A stretch of 64,000 nt of DNA. Origin: Myxococcus sp. CA023. Lineage in GTDB: Bacteria; Myxococcota; Myxococcia; Myxococcales; Myxococcaceae. The notes under the pieces were generated by a model. The model saw only the letters and a list, made by a program, of their open reading frames with translations, searched no databases and was not told the DNA's origin. The DNA lies in NCBI RefSeq assembly GCF_010998615.1, contig NZ_JAAEAH010000039.1, positions 21,215-85,214 on the forward strand. Direction: 5' to 3'. Shown in pieces: positions 52,828 through 61,221 of the stretch (position 1 is its first letter; each line of letters begins with the position of its first letter). Position numbers and translations under genes: made by a program.

Positions 52828-53961
52828 TTACGGCACCGTGGCCGTCACGGACACGCCCGTGTAGGACGAATAGGCGCGCACGGACACGTACCAGGTGCCC
52901 GCCTGGGGGTTGGTGATGTTGCAGGTCTCCTCGTTGCCGGACTGGTAGGGCCGGCAGTTGTAGGAGCCGGTGGTGGGCTGCGAACCGCTGCGCACATAGA
53001 GGTCCGCGTCACCCGTACCGCCCGTCTGCACCACCGTGAGCGACGTGGTGCCGGTGGGGACGTCGATGGTGAAGTGATTCCAGGTGCTGGAGGAGCCAGA
53101 CAGGTTCGTCTGGGAGAGCAGCGTGGTGCCCGTCGGAGGCGGCGTCCCACTGAGCTTGGAGTCGATCCAGCTCTCGAAGTGCGACACGCGCGCGTACATG
53201 CCCGGGTAGCGCGCGTCGGCGCAGCCGTAGCCCCAGCTCACGACGCCCGCGAGCTTGCGGGTGCCGTTGTGATTGACAGTGAGCGGACCACCGCTGTCGC
53301 CCTGGCACGAGTCCTTGCCCGGCGCCTTGGCGCCAATCTGATCCGGGCCAATGTACTCGTTGGGGTAGCTTTGCTGCGCCTCCGTGTTCGAAATCAGGTT
53401 GACGTCCACCGTGCGCAGGGTGGCGGACCCCGAACCACCGGAGGAGGTCGCGCCCCAGCCCGTCACGCGCGCGACCACGGTCGGGTCGGTGGCGCCGCTC
53501 GCGGCATCCGCCGCCGAGACGCGGGGAATGGCCGCGACGGTGGTGCCATTGAGGTCCAGCGACGTGGCCAGACGGAGCAGGGCAACGTCGTTGCCGGCGG
53601 CGCCGTAGTCTTCATGAATGATGGTCTGCGCCACGTTGCGCGTCTGGCCCGAGCTCGTGCTCGTGCTCGAGGTGGAGCCCGCCACGATGCTGCGGACGGC
53701 GTAGCCATCCACACAGTGCGCCGCGGTCAGAATCCAATCCTTGTTGAGGATGGAACCACCGCACCAGTGGCCGCCGTACCGCAGGGACACCTGCCACGGA
53801 TTCGCATTGATGGTCGTGGTGGTGCCACCGACGATGTCCTGCTCGATGGTCGCCGGCGCCACCGACTCCGCCTGCTCCTCGACCATCTCCGGACCGCAAC
53901 CGACCAGCAACGACATCGCGCCAACCGTCGACCACCGCCGCATGACCTTCACTGACATCAT
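52828..53961 (-). CDS. Trypsin-like serine protease with PPC domain, secreted lipoprotein-type signal
   Basis: The 377-residue product has a signal with a lipobox-like MSLLVGCGPE, a short propeptide and the zymogen cleavage point DIVGG. The chymotrypsin-fold domain has His in LTAAHCVDG, Asp in GNDVALLRL and Ser in DSCQGDSGGPL; Asp six residues before the Ser predicts cleavage after Arg/Lys. Four further Cys form the usual pairs. Residues about 280-377 are a pre-peptidase C-terminal (PPC) beta domain (DVPTGTTSLTVVQTGGTGDA ... GTWYVSVRAYSSYTGV). GAGG six bases before the first ATG supports the start. It likely digests prey proteins outside the cell (inference). Confidence 0.93.
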   Translation of the reverse strand: MMSVKVMRRWSTVGAMSLLVGCGPEMVEEQAESVAPATIEQDIVGGTTTTINANPWQVSLRYGGHWCGGSILNKDWILTAAHCVDGYAVRSIVAGSTSSTSTSSGQTRNVAQTIIHEDYGAAGNDVALLRLATSLDLNGTTVAAIPRVSAADAASGATDPTVVARVTGWGATSSGGSGSATLRTVDVNLISNTEAQQSYPNEYIGPDQIGAKAPGKDSCQGDSGGPLTVNHNGTRKLAGVVSWGYGCADARYPGMYARVSHFESWIDSKLSGTPPPTGTTLLSQTNLSGSSSTWNHFTIDVPTGTTSLTVVQTGGTGDADLYVRSGSQPTTGSYNCRPYQSGNEETCNITNPQAGTWYVSVRAYSSYTGVSVTATVP

Positions 53962-54260
53962 GGAGACCTCGGGTATCTGGGGAAGACGTGAAGCTGAAAA
54001 CTTGGACTAGTCGCTTCACGGAGCAAAAACCGTAACACACGATCTTCCCCATCTACCAGCCCCCGCCCCGGTTGAAGCGCTACCGCTTTCGGAGGCCCTC
54101 ACGCTTTGTGACATGCCTGTTTCATTACATCTCCGCCACACTTGAAATGGGACGGTGCGTTGATGACTTGTCATTGGAGCCGCGGGCCGAAGTGACGACG
54201 GCGACATGAAGCAGCCCGGCGGTGTGATGCGACACACCACCGGGTCTGTCACACCCCTGA
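53962..54260. other. Gene-free interval
   Basis: 299 bases between two minus-strand genes, relatively AT-rich near 53980-54060 and so likely to hold the protease promoter. No gene or repeat is apparent. Confidence 0.4.
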
Positions 54261-55832
54261 CTATGGACGGCCTTCCTGCCGCGTGTTGCTGCTCGCGGTG
54301 GCCGCGGACGAAGGGGCGCGTGGCAGCTTCGGCGGAGGCGGCTTGGCGAGGCTGTCCAGGAAGGGCATGAGGTTTTCGGCGGCTTGCAGGATGTCGCGCT
54401 CGAAGTCCGTCACCCCCTGCGGTGAGACATCCAGTCTCAGCAGCCTGTCTTGCGTCTCCGTATGCCCCTCCCAGCTCACCTGGGCCACGGGCCCGGGCGT
54501 GCCCGTGCGCGCGAACTGGACCAGAGAATCCACCAGGTGACGCATGAACGTCCGGTCCTCCTCCGTGAACAACTCTCCGGCGGGTGGCACGTCCGCGGCC
54601 GTCTCCAGGAAGTAGGGCACCTCGCCCCCATGAGGCACACCCAGACGCTGCCGGGGGGCGAGCAGCTTCGCGCGGTACTCGAAGTAGTAGCGCCACGCCG
54701 CGGCGCCTCGCTCCGCGTGGCGGGTGGCCAGCAAGCGGGGCATGACCGTGAAGACGAAGTCGCGGCACATCCGCCGGCCAATCTCCCGGTCATCGTCCAC
54801 GTCGGGGTAGAGCTGGCGAATGGACTCGGCGAAGGCGCCCAGGCGTTCAAGGATGGTGGCGGGGTCGATTCCGAACGAGGACACCACGCTGGAGTCGTCA
54901 CTCGTGCTGCCGAGGATGAGCGGCAGGGAGAGTTGCTCTCCACGCGCGAAGGTCTCGCGGACGGGCTCGGGAAGGACGGAGTCTCCGTAGATGGGACTGG
55001 GCGCGTTCGCGGTGTCCGCGGGGAGCATCCAGAACTTCTCCGGCGCCAGCTCGCGCAGGTCCTTCATGGTGGCCAGCAGCCGGTCCAGCCCGTTCCTCCA
55101 CGCGAAGGCCATGCCGGCCAGCCGCGCATCCGCCAGGGGCTTCTCCTGGAGCACGTACGCGCTCATGGCCACGCCCCGGCGGAAGAGGTTCTTCTCCCGC
55201 ACCTGCGGCGACGTGAAGAGCGACAGGACGCTCTTGGCGCCCGCCGACTGTCCCATCACGGTGACATTGCCGGGGTCGCCGCCGAACCGCGCGATGTTGT
55301 CGCGCACCCATTCCAGCGCCAGCATCTGGTCCAGCAGGCCGAAGTTCGCTGGCCCACCCGGATTCTCCTTCTCCAGCGCCGGATGCATGAAGAAGCCCAG
55401 GTGCCCCAGGCGGTAGTTGAAGGTCACCAGCACCACGTCGCGCGACGCCAGATGAATCCCTTCATAGGGCGGCAGGCGGCCCGAGCCGATGACGAAGGCG
55501 CCGCCGTGAATCCAGAACACCACGGGCAGCTTCGCGCCCGCCTCCAGCTTGGGCGTCCACACATTGAGGAAGAGACAATCCTCGTGCATCTCACCGGGGT
55601 CGCCGCCGCCAGCCTCGATGCAGGCCTGACGGGACTGGTGCGCGGAGAAGCCGAAGTTGAAGGCCTCGTGGACACCGGGCCATGGAGTGGCGCGCTCGGG
55701 CGCCTTCCAGCGCAGCGCTCCCGTGGGAGGCTTCGCGTAGGGGATGCCCCTGAAGACAGAAATCTTCCCCTCAACCAGGCCCTGCACCCTGCCTTCCTTC
55801 GTGGGTACCTCAGGCGTCTTGATGACGTTCAT
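54261..55832 (-). CDS. Type B carboxylesterase
   Basis: The 523-residue enzyme shows the carboxylesterase family pattern: KISVFRGIPYAKPPTGALRW, EDCLFLNVWTP, LPVVFWIHGGAFVIGSG (oxyanion hole), NYRLGHLGFF and the nucleophile elbow VTVMGQSAGAKSV. GVPHGGEVPYFL carries the catalytic His. The start at 55832 is set by GGGAG eight bases upstream; it has no signal peptide. Members hydrolyse esters such as aryl or acyl esters, including xenobiotics. No regulator is adjacent. Confidence 0.92.
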   Translation of the reverse strand: MNVIKTPEVPTKEGRVQGLVEGKISVFRGIPYAKPPTGALRWKAPERATPWPGVHEAFNFGFSAHQSRQACIEAGGGDPGEMHEDCLFLNVWTPKLEAGAKLPVVFWIHGGAFVIGSGRLPPYEGIHLASRDVVLVTFNYRLGHLGFFMHPALEKENPGGPANFGLLDQMLALEWVRDNIARFGGDPGNVTVMGQSAGAKSVLSLFTSPQVREKNLFRRGVAMSAYVLQEKPLADARLAGMAFAWRNGLDRLLATMKDLRELAPEKFWMLPADTANAPSPIYGDSVLPEPVRETFARGEQLSLPLILGSTSDDSSVVSSFGIDPATILERLGAFAESIRQLYPDVDDDREIGRRMCRDFVFTVMPRLLATRHAERGAAAWRYYFEYRAKLLAPRQRLGVPHGGEVPYFLETAADVPPAGELFTEEDRTFMRHLVDSLVQFARTGTPGPVAQVSWEGHTETQDRLLRLDVSPQGVTDFERDILQAAENLMPFLDSLAKPPPPKLPRAPSSAATASSNTRQEGRP

Positions 55833-56029
55833 CGTCCGGCTCCCTTTGGTTGTGCGACTGGACGTGCGACAAGTGAAAACACACGCACCCAGACTCCAGC
55901 GGAGAAGCCCTCGTGCACCCATTCGGTCTAGATGAGCGAGCGTGAGATAGAATTGAATGGCAATTCCTGGCAACACACCCCTGCCAGAAACCCGCATTGC
56001 TGAAAGCGATCGCTGGGAACACGACACCC

Positions 56030-56152
56030 GCCCCGTCCTGGAGTCGGTCGGGGCGCGGGCCTTCCCTGCTCCCCAACCGTAAGCCGCGCCAGCGTCCGCG
56101 CGAGCCGCTCCGGATGGACGGGCTTCAGCATCTTGTTCGAGTCAATTTCCGG
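56030..56152 (-). pseudogene. Response-regulator receiver fragment
   Basis: On the minus strand a short reading contains KMLKPVHPERLARTLARL, resembling the K-P-x-x-P-x-x-L-x-x-x-[LV] end of receiver domains. No other part of a receiver is present and the rest of the frame has odd composition, so it may be a relic. It lies in the 344-base gap between the esterase and the DUF2652 gene, where no other feature is seen. Confidence 0.35.
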
Positions 56153-56176
56153 ACACTGTGTTAGGGTGGCCGCCGC

Positions 56177-56902
56177 ATGGCGATAGAGAAGGCGCTTCTG
56201 CTCATCGCGGATATCGGCGGGTACACCCGCTTCATGAGTCACCACCGCTTCAGCCTCGCGCACGCGCAGGAGACGGTGGCGCAGCTGCTCGAGGCCGTCA
56301 TTGATGCCTCGGGCCCGCTCAAGCTCGCCAAGCTCGAAGGAGACGCGGCGTTCTTCTATGCCGTGGGCGACGATTTTCCCGCCTTCGCCCGGCAGGTCGC
56401 GGACATCCGCCGCGCCTTCGTCTCACGGAGAGAGCAGTTCATCGTCGACCGCATGTGCAAGTGCGACGGCTGCATGCAGGTCAGCGCCCTGACGCTCAAG
56501 TTCGTGGCCCACGCCGGTGAGGTCGCCTTCCAGCGCGTGAAGCACCTCACCGAGCTGGCGGGCGTGGACGTCATCCTGGTGCACCGGATGCTGAAGAACG
56601 ACGTCCCCGTCACGGAGTACGTCCTGATGACCGACGCCGTGCACCAGGGGCTCGCGCCGGAGCTCCGCCAGCTCACCCAGCGGCTGGAGCACGACTTCGA
56701 GGGCATGGGGCGCACGGCGACGCACTACCTGGACCTGAACGCGTTCGTCCTCGCGGCGCCCGAGCCCGTGCGCCCGAGCCTGCCGCGCAAGCTCTGGGCC
56801 AAGCTGAAGCTGGAGCTGAGCTCGATGAAGTACGTGCTGGGCATCAAGCAGCCCTGCGAGAACTTCCGCAACGTCGAGGTCGTGGACGCCCAGAAGCCGT
56901 AG
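56177..56902 (+). CDS. DUF2652 protein (nucleotidyl-cyclase-like fold)
   Basis: The 241-residue protein begins KALLLIADIGGYTRFMSHHR, where D-I-G-G-Y-T-R-F is the metal-binding start of class III adenylyl cyclase-like domains, and continues with KLAKLEGDAAFFYAVGDDF, the second conserved segment. The C-rich MCKCDGCMQ in the middle is characteristic of DUF2652. Catalytic residues for ATP cyclisation are not all evident. It might be a signalling protein, but activity is unproven. It is a single gene. Confidence 0.8.
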   Translation: MAIEKALLLIADIGGYTRFMSHHRFSLAHAQETVAQLLEAVIDASGPLKLAKLEGDAAFFYAVGDDFPAFARQVADIRRAFVSRREQFIVDRMCKCDGCMQVSALTLKFVAHAGEVAFQRVKHLTELAGVDVILVHRMLKNDVPVTEYVLMTDAVHQGLAPELRQLTQRLEHDFEGMGRTATHYLDLNAFVLAAPEPVRPSLPRKLWAKLKLELSSMKYVLGIKQPCENFRNVEVVDAQKP

Positions 56903-56951
56903 CGGGCGCCCGCGATTCAGGGATGTGTGCCTCCGCGTACCAGGCGGCGCG

Positions 56952-57485
56952 TCATCCTGGCGGCCGGGGCGCAACGGCCAGGACGAAGCGCGCGTAGCCA
57001 ATCTCCGCCGCGTTCTTCATCAACTCCAGGTTGACCCAGGCCACGATGTCCCCGAAGGGCTTGCCTTGCAGCGGCCAACGCGTGCGCTCCGTGGAGCGGA
57101 GGTCCTCGTCGCTGAGTTGCTCGATGGCGGCGCGCCACTCCGTGTACCGCCGCGAAATCAAGTCGCGCACGGCGTCCGCGGTACCCGGCCACTCCACCTG
57201 CTCCCGCGTCAGGGTGGCATCCCCGAACGAGTGGTTGTGAACCATGGACCACCAGAACCCCAGGTGCCACGTGAGCCAGGCCACACTCGCCGGCCCCAGG
57301 TCGTAACCTTCATGCTCGGGCCACTCGACATGCCACTTTCCATCCGGGCCCTGCTGGACGTGGAGGCCCACGGACGCGGGACGGCGCAGGCAGTCCTCCG
57401 TGGTCAATCCATCCAGGTGATAGAGAGTGAGTGCCCAGGCGATGTCGAGCTGCCCCAGGAGCGTGTCTCGGAGTGGGTTGGACAT
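56952..57485 (-). CDS. DinB family protein
   Basis: The 177-residue protein is a four-helix bundle of the DinB/YfiT type: LLGQLDIAWALTLYHLDGLT, SVAWLTWHLGFWWSMVHNHS, and a C-terminal GDIVAWVNLELMKNAAEIG. Metal ligands are the His in LYHLD and WHLGFWW, while the third expected His (usually near the last helix) appears to be replaced by Asn. Members are bacillithiol-transferase-like metalloenzymes of varied use. It is divergent from the macro-domain gene. Confidence 0.8.
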   Translation of the reverse strand: MSNPLRDTLLGQLDIAWALTLYHLDGLTTEDCLRRPASVGLHVQQGPDGKWHVEWPEHEGYDLGPASVAWLTWHLGFWWSMVHNHSFGDATLTREQVEWPGTADAVRDLISRRYTEWRAAIEQLSDEDLRSTERTRWPLQGKPFGDIVAWVNLELMKNAAEIGYARFVLAVAPRPPG

Positions 57486-57562
57486 GGGCGCAGGATAGAC
57501 CGACGTCCCGCTGACCCGACACCCAACGTGCGTCAGGAGTTGAACCAGGAAGAGGGGATGAC

Positions 57563-58096
57563 ATGAGCGATGAGCGATTGGTGCTGATGCGGGGAGACAT
57601 CACCCAGGTCCAAGCGGATGCGATTGTGAACGCAGCCAACTCCGCACTGCTGGGAGGCGGAGGCGTCGACGGGGCCATCCACCGCGCGGCGGGCCCCGGG
57701 CTTCTGGCCGAATGCCGAACCCTGGGCCGTTGCCCTCCGGGAGAAGCTCGCATCACCGGAGGCCATGCCCTTCCCGCCAAGCATGTCATCCATGCCGTGG
57801 GGCCCGTGTGGCAAGGAGGAAGCAGCGGAGAGGAGACCGTGCTCGCGCGCTGCTACCGGCGGGCCTTCTCCCTGATGGAACAGCACGGCCTTGGCACCGT
57901 CGCCTTCCCGTCCATCTCCACGGGCGCCTATGGGTACCCCATCGAGCGGGCGGCGCGAATCGCCTTGCGCGAGATTCTGGCCGCGCTACAGCGAATGCCG
58001 GCCCTCCAGCGCGTCACCGTGGTGCTGTTCAGCGACAGGGACCTCGACGTGTACCAACGCGCACGTCAGGCGCTGGAGCCCACCCCTCCGGCCTGA
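57563..58096 (+). CDS. Macro domain O-acetyl-ADP-ribose deacetylase
   Basis: The 177-residue protein has the complete macro fold: LVLMRGDITQVQADAIVNAA, NSALLGGGGVDGAIHRAAG, GGHALPAKHVIHAVGPVW, TVAFPSISTGAYGYP. N-A-A-N, G-G-G-V-D-G-A-I-H and S-T-G-x-[FY]-G-[YF]-P are those of MacroD/YmdB-like enzymes, which remove ADP-ribose from proteins or acetyl from OAADPr. GGGGATGAC lies right before the ATG. Its last 31 bases overlap the end of the convergent membrane protein gene. Confidence 0.93.
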   Translation: MSDERLVLMRGDITQVQADAIVNAANSALLGGGGVDGAIHRAAGPGLLAECRTLGRCPPGEARITGGHALPAKHVIHAVGPVWQGGSSGEETVLARCYRRAFSLMEQHGLGTVAFPSISTGAYGYPIERAARIALREILAALQRMPALQRVTVVLFSDRDLDVYQRARQALEPTPPA

Positions 58097-58782
58097 AGGG
58101 CTCGCGACGCGCCAGACTGGCGGGGCTCGCGTGCGGATACGGCGATGCACCACTGCGCGGCCCAGTAACACAGCATGATGGCGTAGCCGGAGCCCGGCAG
58201 CGGGCGTACGAAGAGCTTGAGCGCCAGCAGTCCATCACTGACTGCGAACAGCAGGGCCCCCGCGAGCGCGAACCCCTGCGCGCGACGCGAAAGCCCCGGG
58301 CTCCCCAGCATGGCCCACGCACGCCATGTCATCGCACAGATGACGGCAACGTAGGCCGTCACCGGGAGCGCCATCTCGCCCAGGTGAGGCCAGAGAAAGA
58401 CGCTGGCCCCCACCGCCAGGAACACGAAGGGCAGCGCCCTGCCCCACCGCGGCTGGCGCGACACCGTGACGTACGCGGCGACGTAGCTCACGTGCGCCAG
58501 CAGGAAGGCCCCCAGGCCTGGGAGGAACAGCCCTGGCCCCACGTCCAGCAGCACGTCTCCCAGCAGCGACAGCGCCAGGCCAGCGAATATCCACCGCCCG
58601 TAGCGTCCGAGCGGCGGCCACTGCCACAGGAGCAGACAGAGCATGGGCAGCGCCTTCGCGGCCACCCGGACGTCCGCACGGACCACGTCCAGCGCGAGGA
58701 GGTACCCCACCGCCCCCGCGACACCCACCGCCGCGAGGAATTTCGTCGCACTGCCAGACGCGCTGCGCATGGGCGGCACCAT
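58066..58782 (-). CDS. Lysoplasmalogenase homologue (TMEM86/YhhN family)
   Basis: The 238-residue membrane protein shows the TMEM86/YhhN pattern with about eight helices: VAAKALPMLCLLLW, WIFAGLALSLLGDVLLD (conserved Asp), FLPGLGAFLLAHVSYVAAYV (conserved His), ALLFAVSDGLLALK (conserved S-D) and YWAAQWCIA. Mammalian TMEM86B and characterised bacterial members hydrolyse the vinyl-ether bond of lysoplasmalogens. The window also encodes an ether-lipid synthesis operon, so such a substrate is plausible in this organism. Start may be 58782 or 58770. Confidence 0.85.
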   Translation of the reverse strand: MVPPMRSASGSATKFLAAVGVAGAVGYLLALDVVRADVRVAAKALPMLCLLLWQWPPLGRYGRWIFAGLALSLLGDVLLDVGPGLFLPGLGAFLLAHVSYVAAYVTVSRQPRWGRALPFVFLAVGASVFLWPHLGEMALPVTAYVAVICAMTWRAWAMLGSPGLSRRAQGFALAGALLFAVSDGLLALKLFVRPLPGSGYAIMLCYWAAQWCIAVSAREPRQSGASRALQAGGVGSSA

Positions 58783-58806
58783 ACTCCGGCCGCCCGGCTG
58801 TGACGC

Positions 58807-59061
58807 TCAGGGACGCGGCGACTCCAGAATCTCCACGTTGGCAATCCAGTTGCGCTTCCGGCGCGCGAGCCGCGTCGCGGCATCCTCGTTGTCGAAGCTG
58901 CCCGAGCTGCAGCGAATCCGCACCGGGTCGATACCCTCGAACGCCGTGAAGGACAGATTCCCGCAGTGGCACTTCCCTGGAATCACAATGAGCGCGATCT
59001 CCGTTGCATCGACGCTCACCTCTACTTCAACCACAGTCGAGCCGCCCTCCAAGCAGCACAC
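58807..59061 (-). CDS. Small Cys-containing hypothetical protein
   Basis: A short frame of up to 84 residues with GKCHCGNLSFTAFEG, similar to the first zinc-binding segment of GFA-type (glutathione-dependent formaldehyde-activating) domains, and a basic C-terminus (RLARRKRNWIANVEILES). The second C-x-x-C of GFA proteins is missing. The start is unclear (several GTG, no ATG in frame). It may be a truncated GFA relative or another small protein. Confidence 0.4.
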   Translation of the reverse strand: MCCLEGGSTVVEVEVSVDATEIALIVIPGKCHCGNLSFTAFEGIDPVRIRCSSGSFDNEDAATRLARRKRNWIANVEILESPRP

Positions 59062-59079
59062 CTTCGGAGGGCGCGCGGC

Positions 59080-60036
59080 TCAGGCCGACAGCTTCTTCAG
59101 GAAGGTCAGCAGCGCGGCATTTACCTCGGCGGAGCGCTCCTGCTGAACCCAATGCCCCGCGCCGGGAACGACGTGGATATCGGCCAGATTCGGCACCAGG
59201 GCCTTCATGGCGTCGACGGGCGAGAAGGCACGCACCGGGTCCTTCTCTCCCACGATGTAGAGCGCCGGCTGCGGGAGGGTCGCCGTCGCCAGCTCAGGCA
59301 GTTCGTGCCAGTCCCGGTCCATGTTGCGGTAGCGATTGAGCCCGCCCCGGAATCCACTGCCGGCGAGCTCCTTCGCGAAGTACGCGACGTCCGACTCGGT
59401 GAGCCAGTCAGGCAACGTCTCCGGCACGTCGAGCCCCGCGAGGAAGCCTTCCCCCTTCTTCTTCGCCAGCACGGTGGTATTCGTCACATCGAAGCCGGGG
59501 GTGCCCGTGAGAATCGCCCGGACCGTTCTCGGGACGTCCGCCTCGAGCTCGGCCTCGGCCACACCGGGCTCCTGGAAGTAGAGGATGTAGAACCACTTCT
59601 CCCTGAACATGTGCTGGAACAGTTGCATCGGCGGCATGGGCGCGCGCCCCAGATGGGGAACGCTCATTCCCACCACCGCGCGGAACCGGTCGGGATGCAG
59701 GGCGGCACAGTTCCAGGCAATCGCCGAGCCCCAGTCGTGGCCGATCACGATGGCCGTCTTCTCCCCCAGCGCGTCCAGCAGGCCGACCGCATCACCCACC
59801 AGTTGCTTCATGCTGTACGCCTCGATGGCCTCCGGCTTGTCGCTCTGGCCGTAGCCACGGACGTCTGGAGCCACCACGTGGTACCCCGCCGCCGCCAGCA
59901 CCGGAAGCTGATGACGCCACGAGTACCAGGACTCCGGCCAGCCATGCAGGAGCAACACGAGCGGTCCCGAACCCGCCTCCGCGATGTGCAGGTTGATGCC
60001 ATTCGTCTTGACGGTTCGATGCGTGATGTCAGCCAT
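59080..60036 (-). CDS. Epoxide hydrolase-type alpha/beta hydrolase
   Basis: The 318-residue enzyme has HGWPESWYSWRHQLPVLAAA (H-G-x-P oxyanion hole), DVRGYGQSDKP, the nucleophile elbow IGHDWGSAIAW with Asp as nucleophile, and a late GAGHWVQQE with the catalytic His. This is the soluble epoxide hydrolase pattern (Asp rather than Ser). GGAG eight bases upstream supports the ATG at 60036. It is downstream of an Rrf2-type regulator on the same strand, with a 54-base gap, and probably in one operon with it. Confidence 0.92.
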   Translation of the reverse strand: MADITHRTVKTNGINLHIAEAGSGPLVLLLHGWPESWYSWRHQLPVLAAAGYHVVAPDVRGYGQSDKPEAIEAYSMKQLVGDAVGLLDALGEKTAIVIGHDWGSAIAWNCAALHPDRFRAVVGMSVPHLGRAPMPPMQLFQHMFREKWFYILYFQEPGVAEAELEADVPRTVRAILTGTPGFDVTNTTVLAKKKGEGFLAGLDVPETLPDWLTESDVAYFAKELAGSGFRGGLNRYRNMDRDWHELPELATATLPQPALYIVGEKDPVRAFSPVDAMKALVPNLADIHVVPGAGHWVQQERSAEVNAALLTFLKKLSA

Positions 60037-60090
60037 GGGTGTACTCCAGAGGTGACGGTACGGTGGGGGCGCACAACAGCGCCAGGCGCG

Positions 60091-60546
60091 TCAGGCATGA
60101 GGCTTGATGCGCCGCTTCGCGGCACGAGCGTGACGGCGGCGAACGCCGCGTCCCAGGTCCGCCACGGACGTGCTTCGAAGGTGTTGCATGAGCAGCGCCG
60201 CGGCCTGGTCCAGCGCCTTTCCCAGCGCATCATTGACGGCCTGCTCCACGAGACAGCCCGGACTTTCATCATGGGGGCCGATACTGAAGAGCGTCTGTGT
60301 TCCGAGCGCTTCGTACACGTCCCCCAGCGTCACGGTGTCGAGCGTACGCGCCAGCGACCACCCTCCCCCGTGCCCCTTCACCGAGGTGAGGATGCCTGCC
60401 TCCCGAAGTCCGGCCATGGTCCGCCGGACCACCACGGGATTGGCCTTCAGCTGCCGCCCCATCGCCTCTGACGTCACCACGGGGCCCATGTCCTCCATGT
60501 GGAGGAGGACATGCAAGGCGACGGAGAGCCGACTGTCGCGTCTCAT
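60091..60546 (-). CDS. Rrf2-family regulator without Fe-S cysteine cluster
   Basis: The 151-residue protein starts with the Rrf2 winged helix (RLSVALHVLLHMEDMG, TSEAMGRQLKANPVVVRRTM, GGGWSLARTLDTVTLGDVYE). The region where IscR/NsrR-type proteins have three Cys here reads ESPGCLVEQAVNDALG, with one Cys only, so an Fe-S cluster is unlikely; this fits the YwnA-like thiol or ligand-sensing group. A long palindrome covers its start codon. It precedes the epoxide hydrolase gene, its likely target. Confidence 0.88.
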   Translation of the reverse strand: MRRDSRLSVALHVLLHMEDMGPVVTSEAMGRQLKANPVVVRRTMAGLREAGILTSVKGHGGGWSLARTLDTVTLGDVYEALGTQTLFSIGPHDESPGCLVEQAVNDALGKALDQAAALLMQHLRSTSVADLGRGVRRRHARAAKRRIKPHA

Positions 60547-60571
60547 GCCACTTCATATGTGGCGTGAGACG
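60539..60571. promoter_or_regulatory. Rrf2 autoregulatory operator (33-bp palindrome)
   Basis: Two 13-base arms, CGTCTCATGCCAC and GTGGCGTGAGACG, are complementary at 12 of 13 positions around a 7-base centre. The left arm includes the start codon (60544-60546) of the Rrf2-type gene. Such position and symmetry suggest a repressor site that blocks the operon's own expression. Confidence 0.65.
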
Positions 60572-60622
60572 CGGCCAGTCAAGCGATTCGGCAGGTGGGG
60601 TGGCTGGGTGGGGTGTCGTGAC

Positions 60623-61168
60623 TCAGTAGTTGACCACGCCGTTCGGGAGCAGCAGGCGGTGGCTCCCCATGTCAACGATGGAGCGAGCCACGTCGAGCTG
60701 CACCACCGCGCGGCCACGTAGCGCCAGTTCGTGCACGGGCGCCTCGAAGGTGACCGGGGCGACGCTGGCATCGACGAAGCCAGAGCCGTCCGCCCGGGCA
60801 TAGCCGCCGAGCCCCTCCATCTGGAACGTCACGCGGACGCGCTCCACGCCTTCCGGCACGTAGAAGTAGGCCACCAGGTGCGCGTGGTCGGCCTGGGCCA
60901 CATCCACGCTGTCTTTCGCCAACTCCACCTTGAGCGGGGCCCCGTCCGCGGTGACGCGAACCGCACCGATGGGGAGCTCCAGCTTGTCGTAGCCTTCCGC
61001 CGCCGAGCCGCGGAGCCGCAGCTCGAAGCGCTGCCCGTCCTCCGTCTGGACCGGACCGGACGGAGCGGGTGGCTCGCCCTGGACGGAGTCGAGCCGATCA
61101 CTGCCCCCACCGCAGGCCGTCAGGGCGAGGGCCGCGCAAACACACGTGGACAACATGGTTTTCTTCAT
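60623..61168 (-). CDS. Lipoprotein, DUF4382-like
   Basis: The 181-residue protein has a lipoprotein signal (VCAALALTACGGG) and a single beta-sandwich domain (RFELRLRGSAAEGYDKLELP, VRVTADGAPLKVELAKDSVD, AHLVAYFYVPEGVERVRVTF) similar in strand pattern to DUF4382 proteins. AGGAA nine bases before the ATG at 61168 supports the start. It follows the larger secreted protein by 53 bases and is probably co-transcribed with it. Function unknown. Confidence 0.72.
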   Translation of the reverse strand: MKKTMLSTCVCAALALTACGGGSDRLDSVQGEPPAPSGPVQTEDGQRFELRLRGSAAEGYDKLELPIGAVRVTADGAPLKVELAKDSVDVAQADHAHLVAYFYVPEGVERVRVTFQMEGLGGYARADGSGFVDASVAPVTFEAPVHELALRGRAVVQLDVARSIVDMGSHRLLLPNGVVNY

Positions 61169-61221
61169 GGCGTGTCTTTCCTTGAGATTTGAAGGGTGTC
61201 TTGGATTGAGTTGGGAACGGC

